A DNA stretch of 64,000 nucleotides from assembly GCA_905181865.1 (NCBI GenBank), contig CAJIZG010000003.1, positions 513,001 to 577,000 of the forward strand, in the 5' to 3' direction. Made by a program: the position numbers and the translations under genes. Each line of letters opens with the position of its first letter. Positions within the stretch are counted from its first letter, which is position 1. Positions 15,949 through 26,319 of the stretch are shown here, in pieces. The notes under the pieces were generated by a model. It worked only from the letters and a program-made list of their open reading frames with translations, was not told the origin of the DNA and searched no databases. The stretch comes from Urechidicola croceus. GTDB taxonomy: Bacteria > Bacteroidota > Bacteroidia > Flavobacteriales > Flavobacteriaceae.

Positions 15949-17502
15949 TTAATAAGGATTCGTAGTTGCCATCTTCCAGACTTCCACGCTTTTTACTTTA
16001 ATCTTCTCGTCTCCACTAAAAATTTTCACTTCATTACTATTTTCCATTTCTGGATAAACAACTTGAGTAATACACTGTCTCCCGTTGGCAAATACTTCAA
16101 TAATAGCCTTATCAATAAAAATATTTAATTGCAGTGTTTCGCCCTTCTTTAACTCAAAAGGAACCCTCTGTTCTGACACCATTTCTCTAAATCCAAGTTG
16201 TGCGAGGTCGCTGGTCTGGCCCATTATGACAGCTCCCATTTTTACAGGTGCATTTTTCGATGAGTGGATAAAATCTATAACGATCTCCTTGTTGATGGGA
16301 TCATATTTGATAATAGTCTCTTCTTTTCCATCTGGAGAACAGAATACCTTAACCCCATATTCCGAATTTTGTCCACCTTTAAATTCTGCTTTAATCTCAA
16401 GTGCTTTACCCTTTATTGCTAATGTTTTTTCTTGATTAGAAGCTAAGGAGATATTTTTACTACTGATACCCTCCAATCGTAATTTTTCTACCTCAACAGG
16501 TGGAGCAATAAGCAGCTCTCCTTTTTTAGAAAGTGAAAGAACACGTGGCATACTCATAATACCAGACCATCCCTTATATTTAAGATGTTTGGGTGTACGA
16601 TGTATTACCCAACTCCACATAATATGTCGCCCTTTATCATCCTTCATCTCTTCAGGAGCAAAAAGAGTTCCTCCGGGCCAGTTCATCCGACCATGTTTTT
16701 CAACGGTAAACTTCTCGTTTTTAAAATCACCAAGATAGTATTGAGCCCCAAGAGCATGACTAATAAATAACAGCATATATTTATCACCTATTTTAAAGAA
16801 GTCGGGGCAGGCAAGATCTTCAAAATCATGACGCATCCGGTTGTCTTGATCAATAAAATCGCCAAGATAATCCCATTTAAGCATATCTTTTGATTTAAAT
16901 AATCCGGCAGGATCACCTGCTGATAGCTGATAGTAAGCATCTGCTTCTTTGTCGTACCAACCGTCAGGGTCAAAGGCTTTGTATTTTTTATACATGGGAT
17001 CTCCTTCTTCAGGTGTTTTAAGAATAGGATTCCCTTCAAATTTTTTCCAGGTTTTAAGATCCTTATCTGTAGAGTAAACCATTAGGTTTGATGAAGATCC
17101 CCATCCATGATACATAATATGAGGAACGCCCTCTTTATCTAAAAAAGCGCCACCACTAAATATACCAACTTCTACACCCTTTATCATGTCCGGATATAAA
17201 GTCCAGTGGAATAGATCCGTAGTAACTGCATGTCCCCAACAGTGCTGTCGTTTACCATTTTCCAGATTTTGATAAATATATCCCAAATGATATTTCCCAT
17301 TCCAAAATATTCCACCATTCGGGTCAAAAGGCATGGCTTCATTTTCAGGGGAAACAAAATGCCATGAAGGTCGATGGGGGTCAGAATGCATAAGAGCTCT
17401 AAGAGCTCTCGTATTATTAATCATTTCTGGTGTAACTTTTTCCTGAGCCAAAAGAGTAGTGGCGGAGAAGATCAAGCTTATAATAATTAGTCTTACTTTC
17501 AT
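15949..17502 (-). CDS. GH32-family glycosidase (GH32-3)
   Basis: This 517-residue secreted protein (signal peptide to LLAQ) is a paralogue in layout of GH32-2 but has native base composition. Nucleophile Asp60 is in FDPNGGIFW, the stabiliser Asp178 in AFDPDGW, and the acid/base region reads DFEDLACPDFF with Glu228 three residues earlier than in classical ECPD; this offset form is seen in a GH32 branch. The C-terminal sandwich has IFIDKAIIEVFANGRQC. It probably acts on fructosides, but the branch is little characterised. It is 26 nt upstream of the GH32-2 start and 39 nt after GH78-3, so the three likely form one transcript. Confidence 0.9.
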   Translation of the reverse strand: MKVRLIIISLIFSATTLLAQEKVTPEMINNTRALRALMHSDPHRPSWHFVSPENEAMPFDPNGGIFWNGKYHLGYIYQNLENGKRQHCWGHAVTTDLFHWTLYPDMIKGVEVGIFSGGAFLDKEGVPHIMYHGWGSSSNLMVYSTDKDLKTWKKFEGNPILKTPEEGDPMYKKYKAFDPDGWYDKEADAYYQLSAGDPAGLFKSKDMLKWDYLGDFIDQDNRMRHDFEDLACPDFFKIGDKYMLLFISHALGAQYYLGDFKNEKFTVEKHGRMNWPGGTLFAPEEMKDDKGRHIMWSWVIHRTPKHLKYKGWSGIMSMPRVLSLSKKGELLIAPPVEVEKLRLEGISSKNISLASNQEKTLAIKGKALEIKAEFKGGQNSEYGVKVFCSPDGKEETIIKYDPINKEIVIDFIHSSKNAPVKMGAVIMGQTSDLAQLGFREMVSEQRVPFELKKGETLQLNIFIDKAIIEVFANGRQCITQVVYPEMENSNEVKIFSGDEKIKVKSVEVWKMATTNPY

Positions 17503-17541
17503 ATCAATTTATTTTTAATATATTGTAACCTACTGGTTTCT

Positions 17542-20268
17542 TTATCTTTCAAAGGTGTGTATTCCTGAACCGATATTATCTAAATAGATATAATTTCCTT
17601 CTTCGATTCCGTTGATTTTTTTATTGTCAAAGCTTAACAATGTTCCATCTTTATCGCATTTGGGTATATATACTTTGGCGGTAATATTATCCGGAATGTT
17701 TACTACAAGGGAGTAGCTATTTTTATTTTTATTCCACTCGACAACTATTGCTCCTTTATCGGTAGCATAAGATCCCTTTGCAAAATCGAGTTTGTCACCA
17801 AAATACAAGGGCTTTATTTGCATCTTTTCATTTTGTGGAGCTAATGATTTTATTCCTAAGATATAGTTTTGGATAGCCAGTAATCCAACAGCACCCCATG
17901 GATGTGACAAGCTTTGGTTTACATCAATGGCATTCCACGACTCCCAAGTTACTGTTGCTCCTTGTGTAATGTTTTTTGCCCAACCGTCCCAAGTGGTGTT
18001 GGTATATAAATCAATAAGATGTTCGCCTTCATTAGCTTTACCTAGCGCCTCGGGTAACCAACGTAAACAAACCATACCCACATTCATTTTACGATTTTTG
18101 ATTTCAGAAACGATCGCTACTTCATTTTCTTCGGGGCTAATATTCAATGCAAAAGGTAGTATGTTTGCTTGTTGTGAAGTATGAGTACTTGGTGATTGAT
18201 CTTTATAAATCCCATCAATATAAACTCCTTTTTCGTTTAATAAACGTGCATTCATGGCTTCCTTAATTTGGTTCGCTTTAGCCAAGTATAAATCACTATC
18301 GGAAGTGTTTCCTAGTACCTTTGCAATATTTGAAATAATTTCAAAATCGGCATAGGCATAAGCATCAACAACTGTTCTCGATTCAACTTTCATATCGTAA
18401 CCATAGCGCATATCTGGTGGCCAATCGATAATACCAAATTCATAAGCACCGTTTCCACCTTTCAAATTATGGATTAAACCAGTGGATTCATTTATGTAAG
18501 TATCGACATAGTCTGCTACTTTTTTTAATTTTGAAAAGTTGGATCTAAGAAATTCAACATTTCCTGTTTGCATGTAATAATCCCAAACCCATACCAGATA
18601 TGATTGCGTGTAGTCAGGAATATCTCTTCCTCCATCTACATTTGGATAAACTGCATTTAACCGACCATCGGGCCAATATTGATCTTGCGAATCAAGAAAT
18701 TCGTTTAACACACGAGCGTTCATTGTCCTGTCGTACATAACACTCATACATGGCACTGCTTGCGACCAACTATCTCCCAAAAATGGACCTTTTTCTCTTG
18801 TTGGTGTATCAACAAAACCCTCCTGAGCACCAACTAACAGAGAGTGAACCATTAGTTGCCAAACCTTATTGAGCATCTCATTTGAAGATTCGAATGATGA
18901 AAAGGAAGGATCAAGCTCATAATGTCGGAATATGAAACTTACATTGTTTGTATCTAAAACATTGTGACAGTTCTCAACTTGAAGATACCTCATACCTATA
19001 TATAACGGATTATTAAAAACAGCGGCTTCTCCATTAAGAATAAATTCGTAGGATAAATTTGTTTGTTGATTGATTTTAGCCGATACAGTACCGTTGGTAT
19101 TTAATACAAAACCTCCAAACATTTGTATTGTATCACCCGAATTTCCACCTTCGAATGGTATTTTAAAGCTACCTGTATATATTTTCCCCAAGTCAATAAC
19201 ATATTTTCCATCATCTAACCTGGTAACGGAAACAGGCTTGATTTCTTCCTCGATAACTCGGGTTAAATCTGGTCTTAAAATTCCAGTCCAAGGGGTTGTT
19301 GGATGAGAACCAATTTCTGATGCATTTATCCAATCCGTGTCATTAAATTCAAGTGAATTCCAGTTTTTAATAAATTTACGGCTGTCAATTTTTTCTACAT
19401 ATCCAATTCCTTCGCCATTACGGTGATGTTGACCTGTAATGAATTGTTCTGCCTGATGTTGTTTCCATGTATTATCTGTACCAATAATTGTTTTTGTCCC
19501 ATCGGAATATTCAACAACTGTTTTCATCAATAGTCCTCGTGCACCTGTTGCTCTACCTTGCCCACCACCATACCAATGGGTTAAACATGCAAATAAATTC
19601 TCTGAGCTTGCAGCTATAAAAGAGGTAACATCCCAAGCTTGATAATAGCTGTACTGTGGGTAATGATGATTAAATCCTTTTCCTATAAATTTGCCATTTA
19701 AGTACAGTTTATAATCATGACTGGCTGTTATATATACCACGGCTCTTTTAACCGTTTTGTTTGGAAGAGTTGCTTTCTTTCGATAATAAGTATAGTCATC
19801 TTTGACTTGAGTATCTCGTTTTATCCACTTGGCTCCCGACCAATCACTGTTTGAAAACAATCCGGTTGAAAAGGTTGAAGTAGCAGAATATGGACTCACA
19901 TTTCCATCTTTGTCCCATGTTCTTACTTTCCAGTAATATTGAGTAGCAGCGTTTAGTTCCTTTCCTTCAAAGTAGACATAGTTCTGCATACTGGATGTAA
20001 CTTTTTTACTATCCCAAATGATGTTACCATTTGCTTCTTCAAGTTCAGTAGCACTTGAAGAAACAATAATCTGATAAGCCGACTGAATTTCGTTATCGTC
20101 AGGATCATTAATAAACCAAGCAAAATAGGGTTTGTCTGAGATTCCTATTGCATTTGACTTGTCACAACTCCTTAAATTATAAGGAGCATTTGGTTCAGCC
20201 ACATTTGGTTTAGCCGCATTTAATTGCAGAAAAACAAAAAACAGAAAAAAAAGAGATCGTGTTTTCAT
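17542..20268 (-). CDS. GH78-family enzyme 3
   Basis: This 908-residue secreted protein (signal peptide ending near QLNAAK) has the GH78 domain order: Fn3-like region (~28-135), beta domains with YYRKKATL and DYKLYLNGKFIGKGF, catalytic barrel ~460-800 and a C-terminal beta domain. The general acid is Glu492 in DTPTREKGPFLGDS and the general base Glu776 in GATVTWESWN. The acid motif differs from the classic DCPxRE by Thr for Cys, which marks a distinct subgroup. It is the first gene of a GH78-3/GH32-3/GH32-2 run. The upstream gap (20269-20423) holds no recognisable copy of the regulon element. Confidence 0.9.
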   Translation of the reverse strand: MKTRSLFFLFFVFLQLNAAKPNVAEPNAPYNLRSCDKSNAIGISDKPYFAWFINDPDDNEIQSAYQIIVSSSATELEEANGNIIWDSKKVTSSMQNYVYFEGKELNAATQYYWKVRTWDKDGNVSPYSATSTFSTGLFSNSDWSGAKWIKRDTQVKDDYTYYRKKATLPNKTVKRAVVYITASHDYKLYLNGKFIGKGFNHHYPQYSYYQAWDVTSFIAASSENLFACLTHWYGGGQGRATGARGLLMKTVVEYSDGTKTIIGTDNTWKQHQAEQFITGQHHRNGEGIGYVEKIDSRKFIKNWNSLEFNDTDWINASEIGSHPTTPWTGILRPDLTRVIEEEIKPVSVTRLDDGKYVIDLGKIYTGSFKIPFEGGNSGDTIQMFGGFVLNTNGTVSAKINQQTNLSYEFILNGEAAVFNNPLYIGMRYLQVENCHNVLDTNNVSFIFRHYELDPSFSSFESSNEMLNKVWQLMVHSLLVGAQEGFVDTPTREKGPFLGDSWSQAVPCMSVMYDRTMNARVLNEFLDSQDQYWPDGRLNAVYPNVDGGRDIPDYTQSYLVWVWDYYMQTGNVEFLRSNFSKLKKVADYVDTYINESTGLIHNLKGGNGAYEFGIIDWPPDMRYGYDMKVESRTVVDAYAYADFEIISNIAKVLGNTSDSDLYLAKANQIKEAMNARLLNEKGVYIDGIYKDQSPSTHTSQQANILPFALNISPEENEVAIVSEIKNRKMNVGMVCLRWLPEALGKANEGEHLIDLYTNTTWDGWAKNITQGATVTWESWNAIDVNQSLSHPWGAVGLLAIQNYILGIKSLAPQNEKMQIKPLYFGDKLDFAKGSYATDKGAIVVEWNKNKNSYSLVVNIPDNITAKVYIPKCDKDGTLLSFDNKKINGIEEGNYIYLDNIGSGIHTFER

Positions 20269-20423
20269 CGTAGTATATTTTATATTTCGTTATTTCTATT
20301 TGTATATCCGTTGAAAGTCCGCTACCTGTAATACTTGCTATGACCAGTCTATCGAATATTTTTTCTCCGAAGCACCTTCTATTAAGTTTGTAATACAAAG
20401 GAAGGGGAGGGCAAGTATCACCA

Positions 20424-20762
20424 TTAAAATTTATAAGATCTCATTTTTAAATACACTTTCATTGTACTAGTTCCAAAATTTCTATAATTCATCAACTTAT
20501 TACTTTTAACATCTTCAATATAAAAATCACCTGTTAATTTCTCATACCTCTCCAATGTATTTTTTACTCTAGTGATACTTTTTTTTAGAGTCATTCTATC
20601 TAAAGTAGGAAATGTATTTATGAAAGTTTCATAATCAAATTCATTTAGCCAATCCCGAATGGTTTTCTTTGAAGTATAATTAATCATACCTAAATTTAAT
20701 TTGCAATGATATTCCTCAACTATTTTTAACGCTTCAATATATTTTTCTAACATTACATTCAT
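20424..20762 (-). CDS. Hypothetical 112-residue protein
   Basis: A small, very AT-rich ORF with mixed alpha-helical composition (LEKYIEALKIVEEYHCKLN, KTIRDWLNEF, LKKSITRVKNTLERYEKL) and no signal peptide or membrane segment. The double start MNVM gives two possible initiation codons. It stands alone between GH78-3 and GH20, with composition unlike either; it could be a recently acquired gene. I do not recognise a family. Confidence 0.5.
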   Translation of the reverse strand: MNVMLEKYIEALKIVEEYHCKLNLGMINYTSKKTIRDWLNEFDYETFINTFPTLDRMTLKKSITRVKNTLERYEKLTGDFYIEDVKSNKLMNYRNFGTSTMKVYLKMRSYKF

Positions 20763-20983
20763 ATAATTCTTTTAATTAAATTTTTGTTTATTTAGTTATT
20801 CGCAAAAAGTAATTTATATAATTTTCATTAGCCTAGGGTTTTCCTTCCATGAGTTTTACATCCATTTATAAGTATCGTCATTAGATTCATATTTCGCTAT
20901 TTTTATTTGTTCGTTTTTCTAATTGCCTAACAAGCACTTCAAAAGCTTCCTTAATAATACCCGTCTTTATATTCCGTTATGGA

Positions 20984-23293
20984 TTAGTGTGCCAGATGCT
21001 CTCCAGAAATCTCGCTAAACTGGCCAAAATGGTCCAGCATGGTCAAGTACAATACACCACCGCCACCAGCTTCAATGTATTTCAATTCAATCTTATGCCA
21101 GCCTTTTCTTAGTGCAACCTGAGCGGTTTTCTTAATAGGGCCGTGCTTACCATCGTTGTCCACAACCACTTTATCAGCTATCTTTAAAACACCTGCATCG
21201 TCACATAACAGCGAGAAGGTATAGATATCATCCTTTTTAACATGAATGTAGCCATTGTATACTAAGGCAAAACTGGCATAACGTTTCACAGCTATCTCAG
21301 GTAATTCGAAACTGTTGGTTTCAAAACTTCCTTTCCATATATCGCTCTTGCCAATATCGACCACACCTCTCCTCCAACTTTTACCCTCATAATATTCACA
21401 TTTTAATCCTCTTTTAACATTCTCAAACTCTATTGCGTTAGCATAAGTTCCTTCCACAAATCTGGCTTCCAACATATCGCCTCTGGCACTCCCCTTCCCG
21501 AACTGACGGGCTTTTAGGGTACTATTCTTAGTTATCTCAAATGGGCCTGTATAAAGCTTTGACTCTTTGTCTGGTACAGTACCATCCGTAGTGTAATAAA
21601 TCTCAGGATTACTTAATGGAGATGTAAACGCTACATCTGCTTTGGTCACAAAAACATTGTCTTCAAACAGGCCACCCATATCAGGAAGTCTATAATTTAC
21701 CTTCTTTACATCCAATCGGTCAAAGTGCACACCAATCCGTTTAACGAAGGTTTTCCAATCCTTTTGTTTCTTCGGTGACCACAGCGTCTCAGCCAAGGCA
21801 ATCATACGAGGCACAGCCATGTAGTCAACACGAGCCTCTGAAGGGATATACTCCGTCCAGATACAACCCTGACCTCCTAATATGTGTTTTGCCTCTTCTG
21901 CAGTCAATCCTTCAGGTACTGGCTCAAAACCATACACACGCATCAGTGACCCACCGTCTTGTTCTTCATGAAAATAAAAATGCGTGCTTGGTGCCATTAT
22001 CACATCGTTACCCTGTTTAACCGCTTTAACCGGAGCATCAGGCTCCCAGCCACGCCAGTACATCATGGTTGCTGTTTTACTCATACCGCCGTCCAAAATT
22101 TCATCCCAGCCAATCATCTTTTTACCTTTACTAATAAGGAAATCTTCGATTCGATGTACGAAATAGCTTTGCAACTCATGCTCGTTAGCCAGCTTTTCCT
22201 TTTTTATCTTAGTTTGGCACTTTGGACATTTTTCCCAGTTGATTTTTTCTACCTCATCGGCACCAATATGCACATAAGAAGAAGGGAATAAATCCACAAT
22301 TTCAGCTAAAATATTTTCTACCATTTCATAAGTTTTCTCGTTACCAGCGCACAAAGGTGTCGAGAATTTCTGGCCCCAATCTGCTTTACCAAAACAAGAA
22401 ACTTCAGGATAGTTTTCTATAGCAGACATAAAGTGTCCCGGCATGTCAATCTCAGGAATTATTGTGATATTACGAACCTTAGCATATTCTATAATTTCTT
22501 TTATTTCCTCCTGTGTATAGAATCCGCCATACACCTTTTCTCCATCAACTACTTTAAAAAGCTCAGGAGTAATGACCATATCAGGATTCTCTTTTGCCAG
22601 GCGGTCACATTCCTTATCTTGACTATTTTTAGTACGGAAGGCTCCTTTTTGAGTCAGTTTAGGATATTTTTTTATTTCAATACGCCATCCCTGATCATCG
22701 GTCAAGTGCATATGAAAAGTATTCATCTTATAAAGCGCCATATAATCCAAATATCGCTTAATGTAGTCGGTCGAAAAGAAATGACGTGCCACATCTAACA
22801 TCATTCCTCTATACTTAAACCGAGGCTTATCATCTATAGTCACACAAGGAATTATCCACTTTATATTTTCTACAACCTTACCGCTTTCAATCTCAGGGGG
22901 AAGAAGCTGTCGGAGCGTTTGCACTCCGTAGAAAAGGCCAGAATTTGCAGAGGCCTTTATTGACACTATATCTTTCTCTACTACAACACTATAACCTTCA
23001 CTATTTAGATTTTCACCATCCAAAGATAGAGCTATGGAGTTTTCACTCTTATTTGCAACAATATCAAGGTTGAATCCGGTAGCATTTTTAAGAAATTGCT
23101 GCAAATAAGTTGCTGTATTAACCGCCTCGCCTGACGCAACAATCACCGTTTTAGAGTTCATCTCAAAAGAGCCTCCTCCAACAGATAATTCAGAAGGTAA
23201 GGGAATCAGTGCTACCTTTTCGAGTGTTACAGAATCGCTACATGAAATGAGTGTACCGATCAGCATAAAAAGGATTAATAATTTTTTCAACAT
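20984..23293 (-). CDS. GH20 beta-N-acetylhexosaminidase, lipoprotein with C-terminal PA14-like domain
   Basis: This 769-residue protein removes terminal beta-linked N-acetylhexosamine. A lipobox ends at Cys18 (LISC). The GH20b domain is ~25-155, and the TIM barrel ~158-510 carries MMLDVARHFF, HLTDDQGWRIE and the catalytic pair Asp346-Glu347 in HIGADEV (substrate-assisted mechanism). After it come a chitobiase C-like domain (PEIYYTTDGTVPDKES, ~540-610) and a PA14-type domain (~630-765, DDAGVLKIADKVVVDNDGKHG) that likely binds glycan. It is transcribed in the same direction as the GH78/GH32 genes but separated by 221 bp. Confidence 0.95.
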   Translation of the reverse strand: MLKKLLILFMLIGTLISCSDSVTLEKVALIPLPSELSVGGGSFEMNSKTVIVASGEAVNTATYLQQFLKNATGFNLDIVANKSENSIALSLDGENLNSEGYSVVVEKDIVSIKASANSGLFYGVQTLRQLLPPEIESGKVVENIKWIIPCVTIDDKPRFKYRGMMLDVARHFFSTDYIKRYLDYMALYKMNTFHMHLTDDQGWRIEIKKYPKLTQKGAFRTKNSQDKECDRLAKENPDMVITPELFKVVDGEKVYGGFYTQEEIKEIIEYAKVRNITIIPEIDMPGHFMSAIENYPEVSCFGKADWGQKFSTPLCAGNEKTYEMVENILAEIVDLFPSSYVHIGADEVEKINWEKCPKCQTKIKKEKLANEHELQSYFVHRIEDFLISKGKKMIGWDEILDGGMSKTATMMYWRGWEPDAPVKAVKQGNDVIMAPSTHFYFHEEQDGGSLMRVYGFEPVPEGLTAEEAKHILGGQGCIWTEYIPSEARVDYMAVPRMIALAETLWSPKKQKDWKTFVKRIGVHFDRLDVKKVNYRLPDMGGLFEDNVFVTKADVAFTSPLSNPEIYYTTDGTVPDKESKLYTGPFEITKNSTLKARQFGKGSARGDMLEARFVEGTYANAIEFENVKRGLKCEYYEGKSWRRGVVDIGKSDIWKGSFETNSFELPEIAVKRYASFALVYNGYIHVKKDDIYTFSLLCDDAGVLKIADKVVVDNDGKHGPIKKTAQVALRKGWHKIELKYIEAGGGGVLYLTMLDHFGQFSEISGEHLAH

Positions 23294-23341
23294 ACTATTA
23301 GATGTAAGATGGGTTCTAAAAATTAGTTTTTTATTTAGGAT

Positions 23342-23485
23342 TTATGAGAAGAGGAAGACCCATTTGCCAATTTCGTATTCGCACATTCTATTGATTAAAT
23401 CTGCTTCAATATTTACACCTGTATTATTAAAATGTACGCCATACTGGTTTTTACCATTGAACAGTGTCTCTAATCCTTCCGCCTT
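23342..23485 (-). pseudogene. Possible C-terminal gene fragment
   Basis: Between GH20 and the HEAT/DUF1080 gene a stop-bounded frame of about 47 codons reads like real protein (LFNGKNQYGVHFNNTGVNIE, then LINRMCEYEIGKW) and ends with a stop at 23342-23344. It has no start codon or signal of its own. I cannot assign a family; it may be the tail of a deleted enzyme. Confidence 0.25.
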
Positions 23486-23506
23486 TTATTTTTTAGTGAA
23501 TCTAAT

Positions 23507-26299
23507 TTATTTGGTATTGATTTCGCGAACGTAAATATTACGGAATGCCAGCCCGTTTCCGTGTGCCTGCAATTCTATGGCTCCGGTTTCGAATATTGGA
23601 ATTTCACGTTTCCAGTAATTGTCTAATCTTACATTATCAACAACTAACTCGCCATTCAAGTAAATAGTTACGTAAGCGCCAATCATGGTAATACGGAAAG
23701 TATTCCACTCATTAACAGGGTTGTCGGCTACTTTTAAAGGCGTTTTAATGTTGCCCTTACTATTGTTATATAAACCACCCGAACCAACTTGTGCACCTAC
23801 ATCAACACGCGAAATATCCCAAATTTGTACTTGTGGCGTTCCTCGCAAGTAGATTCCACTGTCGCCTTTTTCGGTAATAAGCCAGTCAACAATCATTTCA
23901 AAATCGGCATAATCTTTAGCCGAACAAAGATTGGAACCATGTCCGCTAAAAACAATTTTGTCATCTTTTACGCCCCAGCTTTCAAGCATTTTTATGTCGG
24001 CTTTGGCTTGTTGTTTTGCCAGTTCTTTTTCGCTCATATTTGCACGCGAAATTGGGTTGCCAACCAAACCTTTCCATCCGTCCAGGTTTTTGCCGTTAAA
24101 CATAGATACGAATCCTTCTTCATCAGGCATGTTCTCTAAGAACTCTCGTACATTAATCTTTGTATATTGACTATCTGGTCCTGTTAAATTATTTACACTA
24201 TTCTTTACAATTTCTCTAACCAACTTTCCACTCAACCCGTTTTTATTTCCCGGTGTTGGCAATGCAATTCCTATTGCTGCATTTGATGCAGTCGCTGTTA
24301 ATCCTTCAACATCTAAATATTCTGAAATAAAGACTAACGCCGAAAATGTTTTAATTCCACTTACACTTCTTATAACGTTCTTTTGTTCGTCTATAGATGC
24401 ACTTAAAGGCATCATTTTTTTAATCAACAATAACTTTTGCGCATTAGGCAATTTTGATCTCCTCACTTGCGCTAAATAATAACTAAATGCTTTTGCTCTT
24501 ATTTCTTTATTTTTAGAAGATTCTACTGTTTCAAACAAAGGTATCAATGCATCGTCATTTCTCCATCTTGACAACGCTACCAAAGCAACCATTTGTTCGT
24601 TTTCATTTTCTGAATTTAATGAATTCACGACAAGATCCAGCGCCATTGACCCAAGTGCAGATAACACCGGTAAAACTTTCTCTTTTTGTTCTATATTTCT
24701 ATAAGCATCTACTATTAATTGTGAATTATCTTTCTTAGAACTATCAAGTACTCCAATAATTGCATTCTGTACCGATTTAATATTTTTCGAGTCGCTTGTC
24801 GTATCTAATAAATCAATAATTACAGATAAGTTAGAATCACTTGAAACTGAAGGAAGTGCCCCATAGGCAGCCGATTTCAATGCTATATCATCACTTTTTA
24901 CAAAAGCAACTATTTGTTCAAATTGATCTGTTGCCTTTCTAGCAGCCAACACATGTAATACCACTACCTTTCCATTATTACTCAATTTGGGCAAGTAATT
25001 CGCTAATGCTACAATATCATCAGCACTACAGATACGCAACAAGCTTCCTTCAATAGCATTTAGTTCATCTTGATTCGTGGCTGATGCTAACATTTGAAAT
25101 GCTAAAGGCAAGGCAACACCTTTATCTGCATACACCAATGCTTTAACACCTGCAATTCTAACATCTACATCTTCATCTATAACTGAAGGAATAATCACAT
25201 TGTCAAAAACAATAGCTTCATCTCTAGATTGCAACATAGCAACAATTTGAGCTTTTGTAAATCCTTTTGCTTTTTTATACGCTTTTACCCAAGACGTTAC
25301 TTTTTTACTAGTTAGTCCATTTAAAGCTGCAGCTAATACTGCTCCTCTGTAATTTTTATTAGAATTTTTAATTTCTTTTAATAACGTTTTATTGAACGCT
25401 CCACCTAAATTAGATCGCAATAAATCAACTCCTGCCGCTCTAAAATGAAGTTGCTCTTCCTCTTTACAGTTTTTTAACAATAGTTTTCCAATACTTGTAC
25501 TCAATTTCAATTGCCCTTCTTCCTGCAATCGCTTTGCATAATGAATCAATGAAATAATCGCTTTACTAGCATCTAATTTGTAGGCTGCATTATCTGCTGC
25601 TCCAATTAAAACTTTTGAAGAAGTTGCAGATGAAATTTCAGCCAATGCTGCTAATGATTTTTCTTGTACAAGTACTGATTCAGAATTTGCCCATTGATGT
25701 AATGAACTCAATGCTGACTCATACTTTAAATTTCCTAAAGCAACTATTAAGGATGCCTTTATAGAATTATCCGCTCCTTTTGCAGCATTAATGATTGCAT
25801 CTGCGGCCTTCGTCGAACCAATAAATGATAAAGCAGTTAATGCTGGCTTATACATTTTTTCATCGCTTAAAAAACTACGTAAAATTTCAACACTTGCATC
25901 TGTTCCACAATACCTCAATCTTTCTATATAAAAAGTTTTAACCTCATTGTTTTTAGCACTTTTTATTGCTTGTATCAGGGCATTTTCAACAGTACTATTT
26001 TCTATAATACTTTTTAAACCTCCACTATAGATGGCAACACTTTCAATTGCATATCTTGCTTTTGTATCATTTCCAGTTCCTAAGGGAACTATTAAATCAC
26101 AAAATTTAAGAATACCTTCTGTTTTTAAATCGATAATCTGTTGCATCAACTTGTCTGAGTGACCCAAATTTTCTAAGGGTAACTGAGTTAATATATCAGC
26201 CACTTTTGTATCTAAGGTTTTATTAATCTGAGCACTTACACTTAATGATGTACAAATTAATAATAGAACTAATCCTAATTTTATATTTATTTTTCTCAT
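23507..26299 (-). CDS. Secreted HEAT-repeat protein with C-terminal DUF1080 (3-keto-disaccharide hydrolase) domain
   Basis: This 930-residue protein starts with a signal peptide ending near VSAQ. Residues ~30-700 are a long array of ~30-residue helical HEAT-like repeats (for example KSLAALAEISSATSSKVLI), a scaffold for binding. Residues ~727-930 are a DUF1080 concanavalin-like domain with FVSMFNGKNLDGWKG, DSGIYLRGTPQVQIWD and the GAIELQAHGNGLAFRNIYVRE end; Pfam now names this family 3-keto-disaccharide hydrolase. It lies 20 bp downstream of a Tat-exported Gfo/Idh enzyme, which fits a periplasmic oxidise-then-cleave pair. The DNA of the C-terminal domain looks less AT-rich than the repeat part, with the change near 24100, suggesting a mosaic gene. 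Confidence 0.85.
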   Translation of the reverse strand: MRKINIKLGLVLLLICTSLSVSAQINKTLDTKVADILTQLPLENLGHSDKLMQQIIDLKTEGILKFCDLIVPLGTGNDTKARYAIESVAIYSGGLKSIIENSTVENALIQAIKSAKNNEVKTFYIERLRYCGTDASVEILRSFLSDEKMYKPALTALSFIGSTKAADAIINAAKGADNSIKASLIVALGNLKYESALSSLHQWANSESVLVQEKSLAALAEISSATSSKVLIGAADNAAYKLDASKAIISLIHYAKRLQEEGQLKLSTSIGKLLLKNCKEEEQLHFRAAGVDLLRSNLGGAFNKTLLKEIKNSNKNYRGAVLAAALNGLTSKKVTSWVKAYKKAKGFTKAQIVAMLQSRDEAIVFDNVIIPSVIDEDVDVRIAGVKALVYADKGVALPLAFQMLASATNQDELNAIEGSLLRICSADDIVALANYLPKLSNNGKVVVLHVLAARKATDQFEQIVAFVKSDDIALKSAAYGALPSVSSDSNLSVIIDLLDTTSDSKNIKSVQNAIIGVLDSSKKDNSQLIVDAYRNIEQKEKVLPVLSALGSMALDLVVNSLNSENENEQMVALVALSRWRNDDALIPLFETVESSKNKEIRAKAFSYYLAQVRRSKLPNAQKLLLIKKMMPLSASIDEQKNVIRSVSGIKTFSALVFISEYLDVEGLTATASNAAIGIALPTPGNKNGLSGKLVREIVKNSVNNLTGPDSQYTKINVREFLENMPDEEGFVSMFNGKNLDGWKGLVGNPISRANMSEKELAKQQAKADIKMLESWGVKDDKIVFSGHGSNLCSAKDYADFEMIVDWLITEKGDSGIYLRGTPQVQIWDISRVDVGAQVGSGGLYNNSKGNIKTPLKVADNPVNEWNTFRITMIGAYVTIYLNGELVVDNVRLDNYWKREIPIFETGAIELQAHGNGLAFRNIYVREINTK

Positions 26300-26319
26300 T
26301 TAATATTCTCTTAAAATTA

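Noticed and set aside
23247-23534. 95-codon forward frame across the GH20 start region
   Set aside because: Overlaps the GH20 leader antisense and shows no protein-like pattern; the opposite-strand fragment at 23342-23485 is more convincing.
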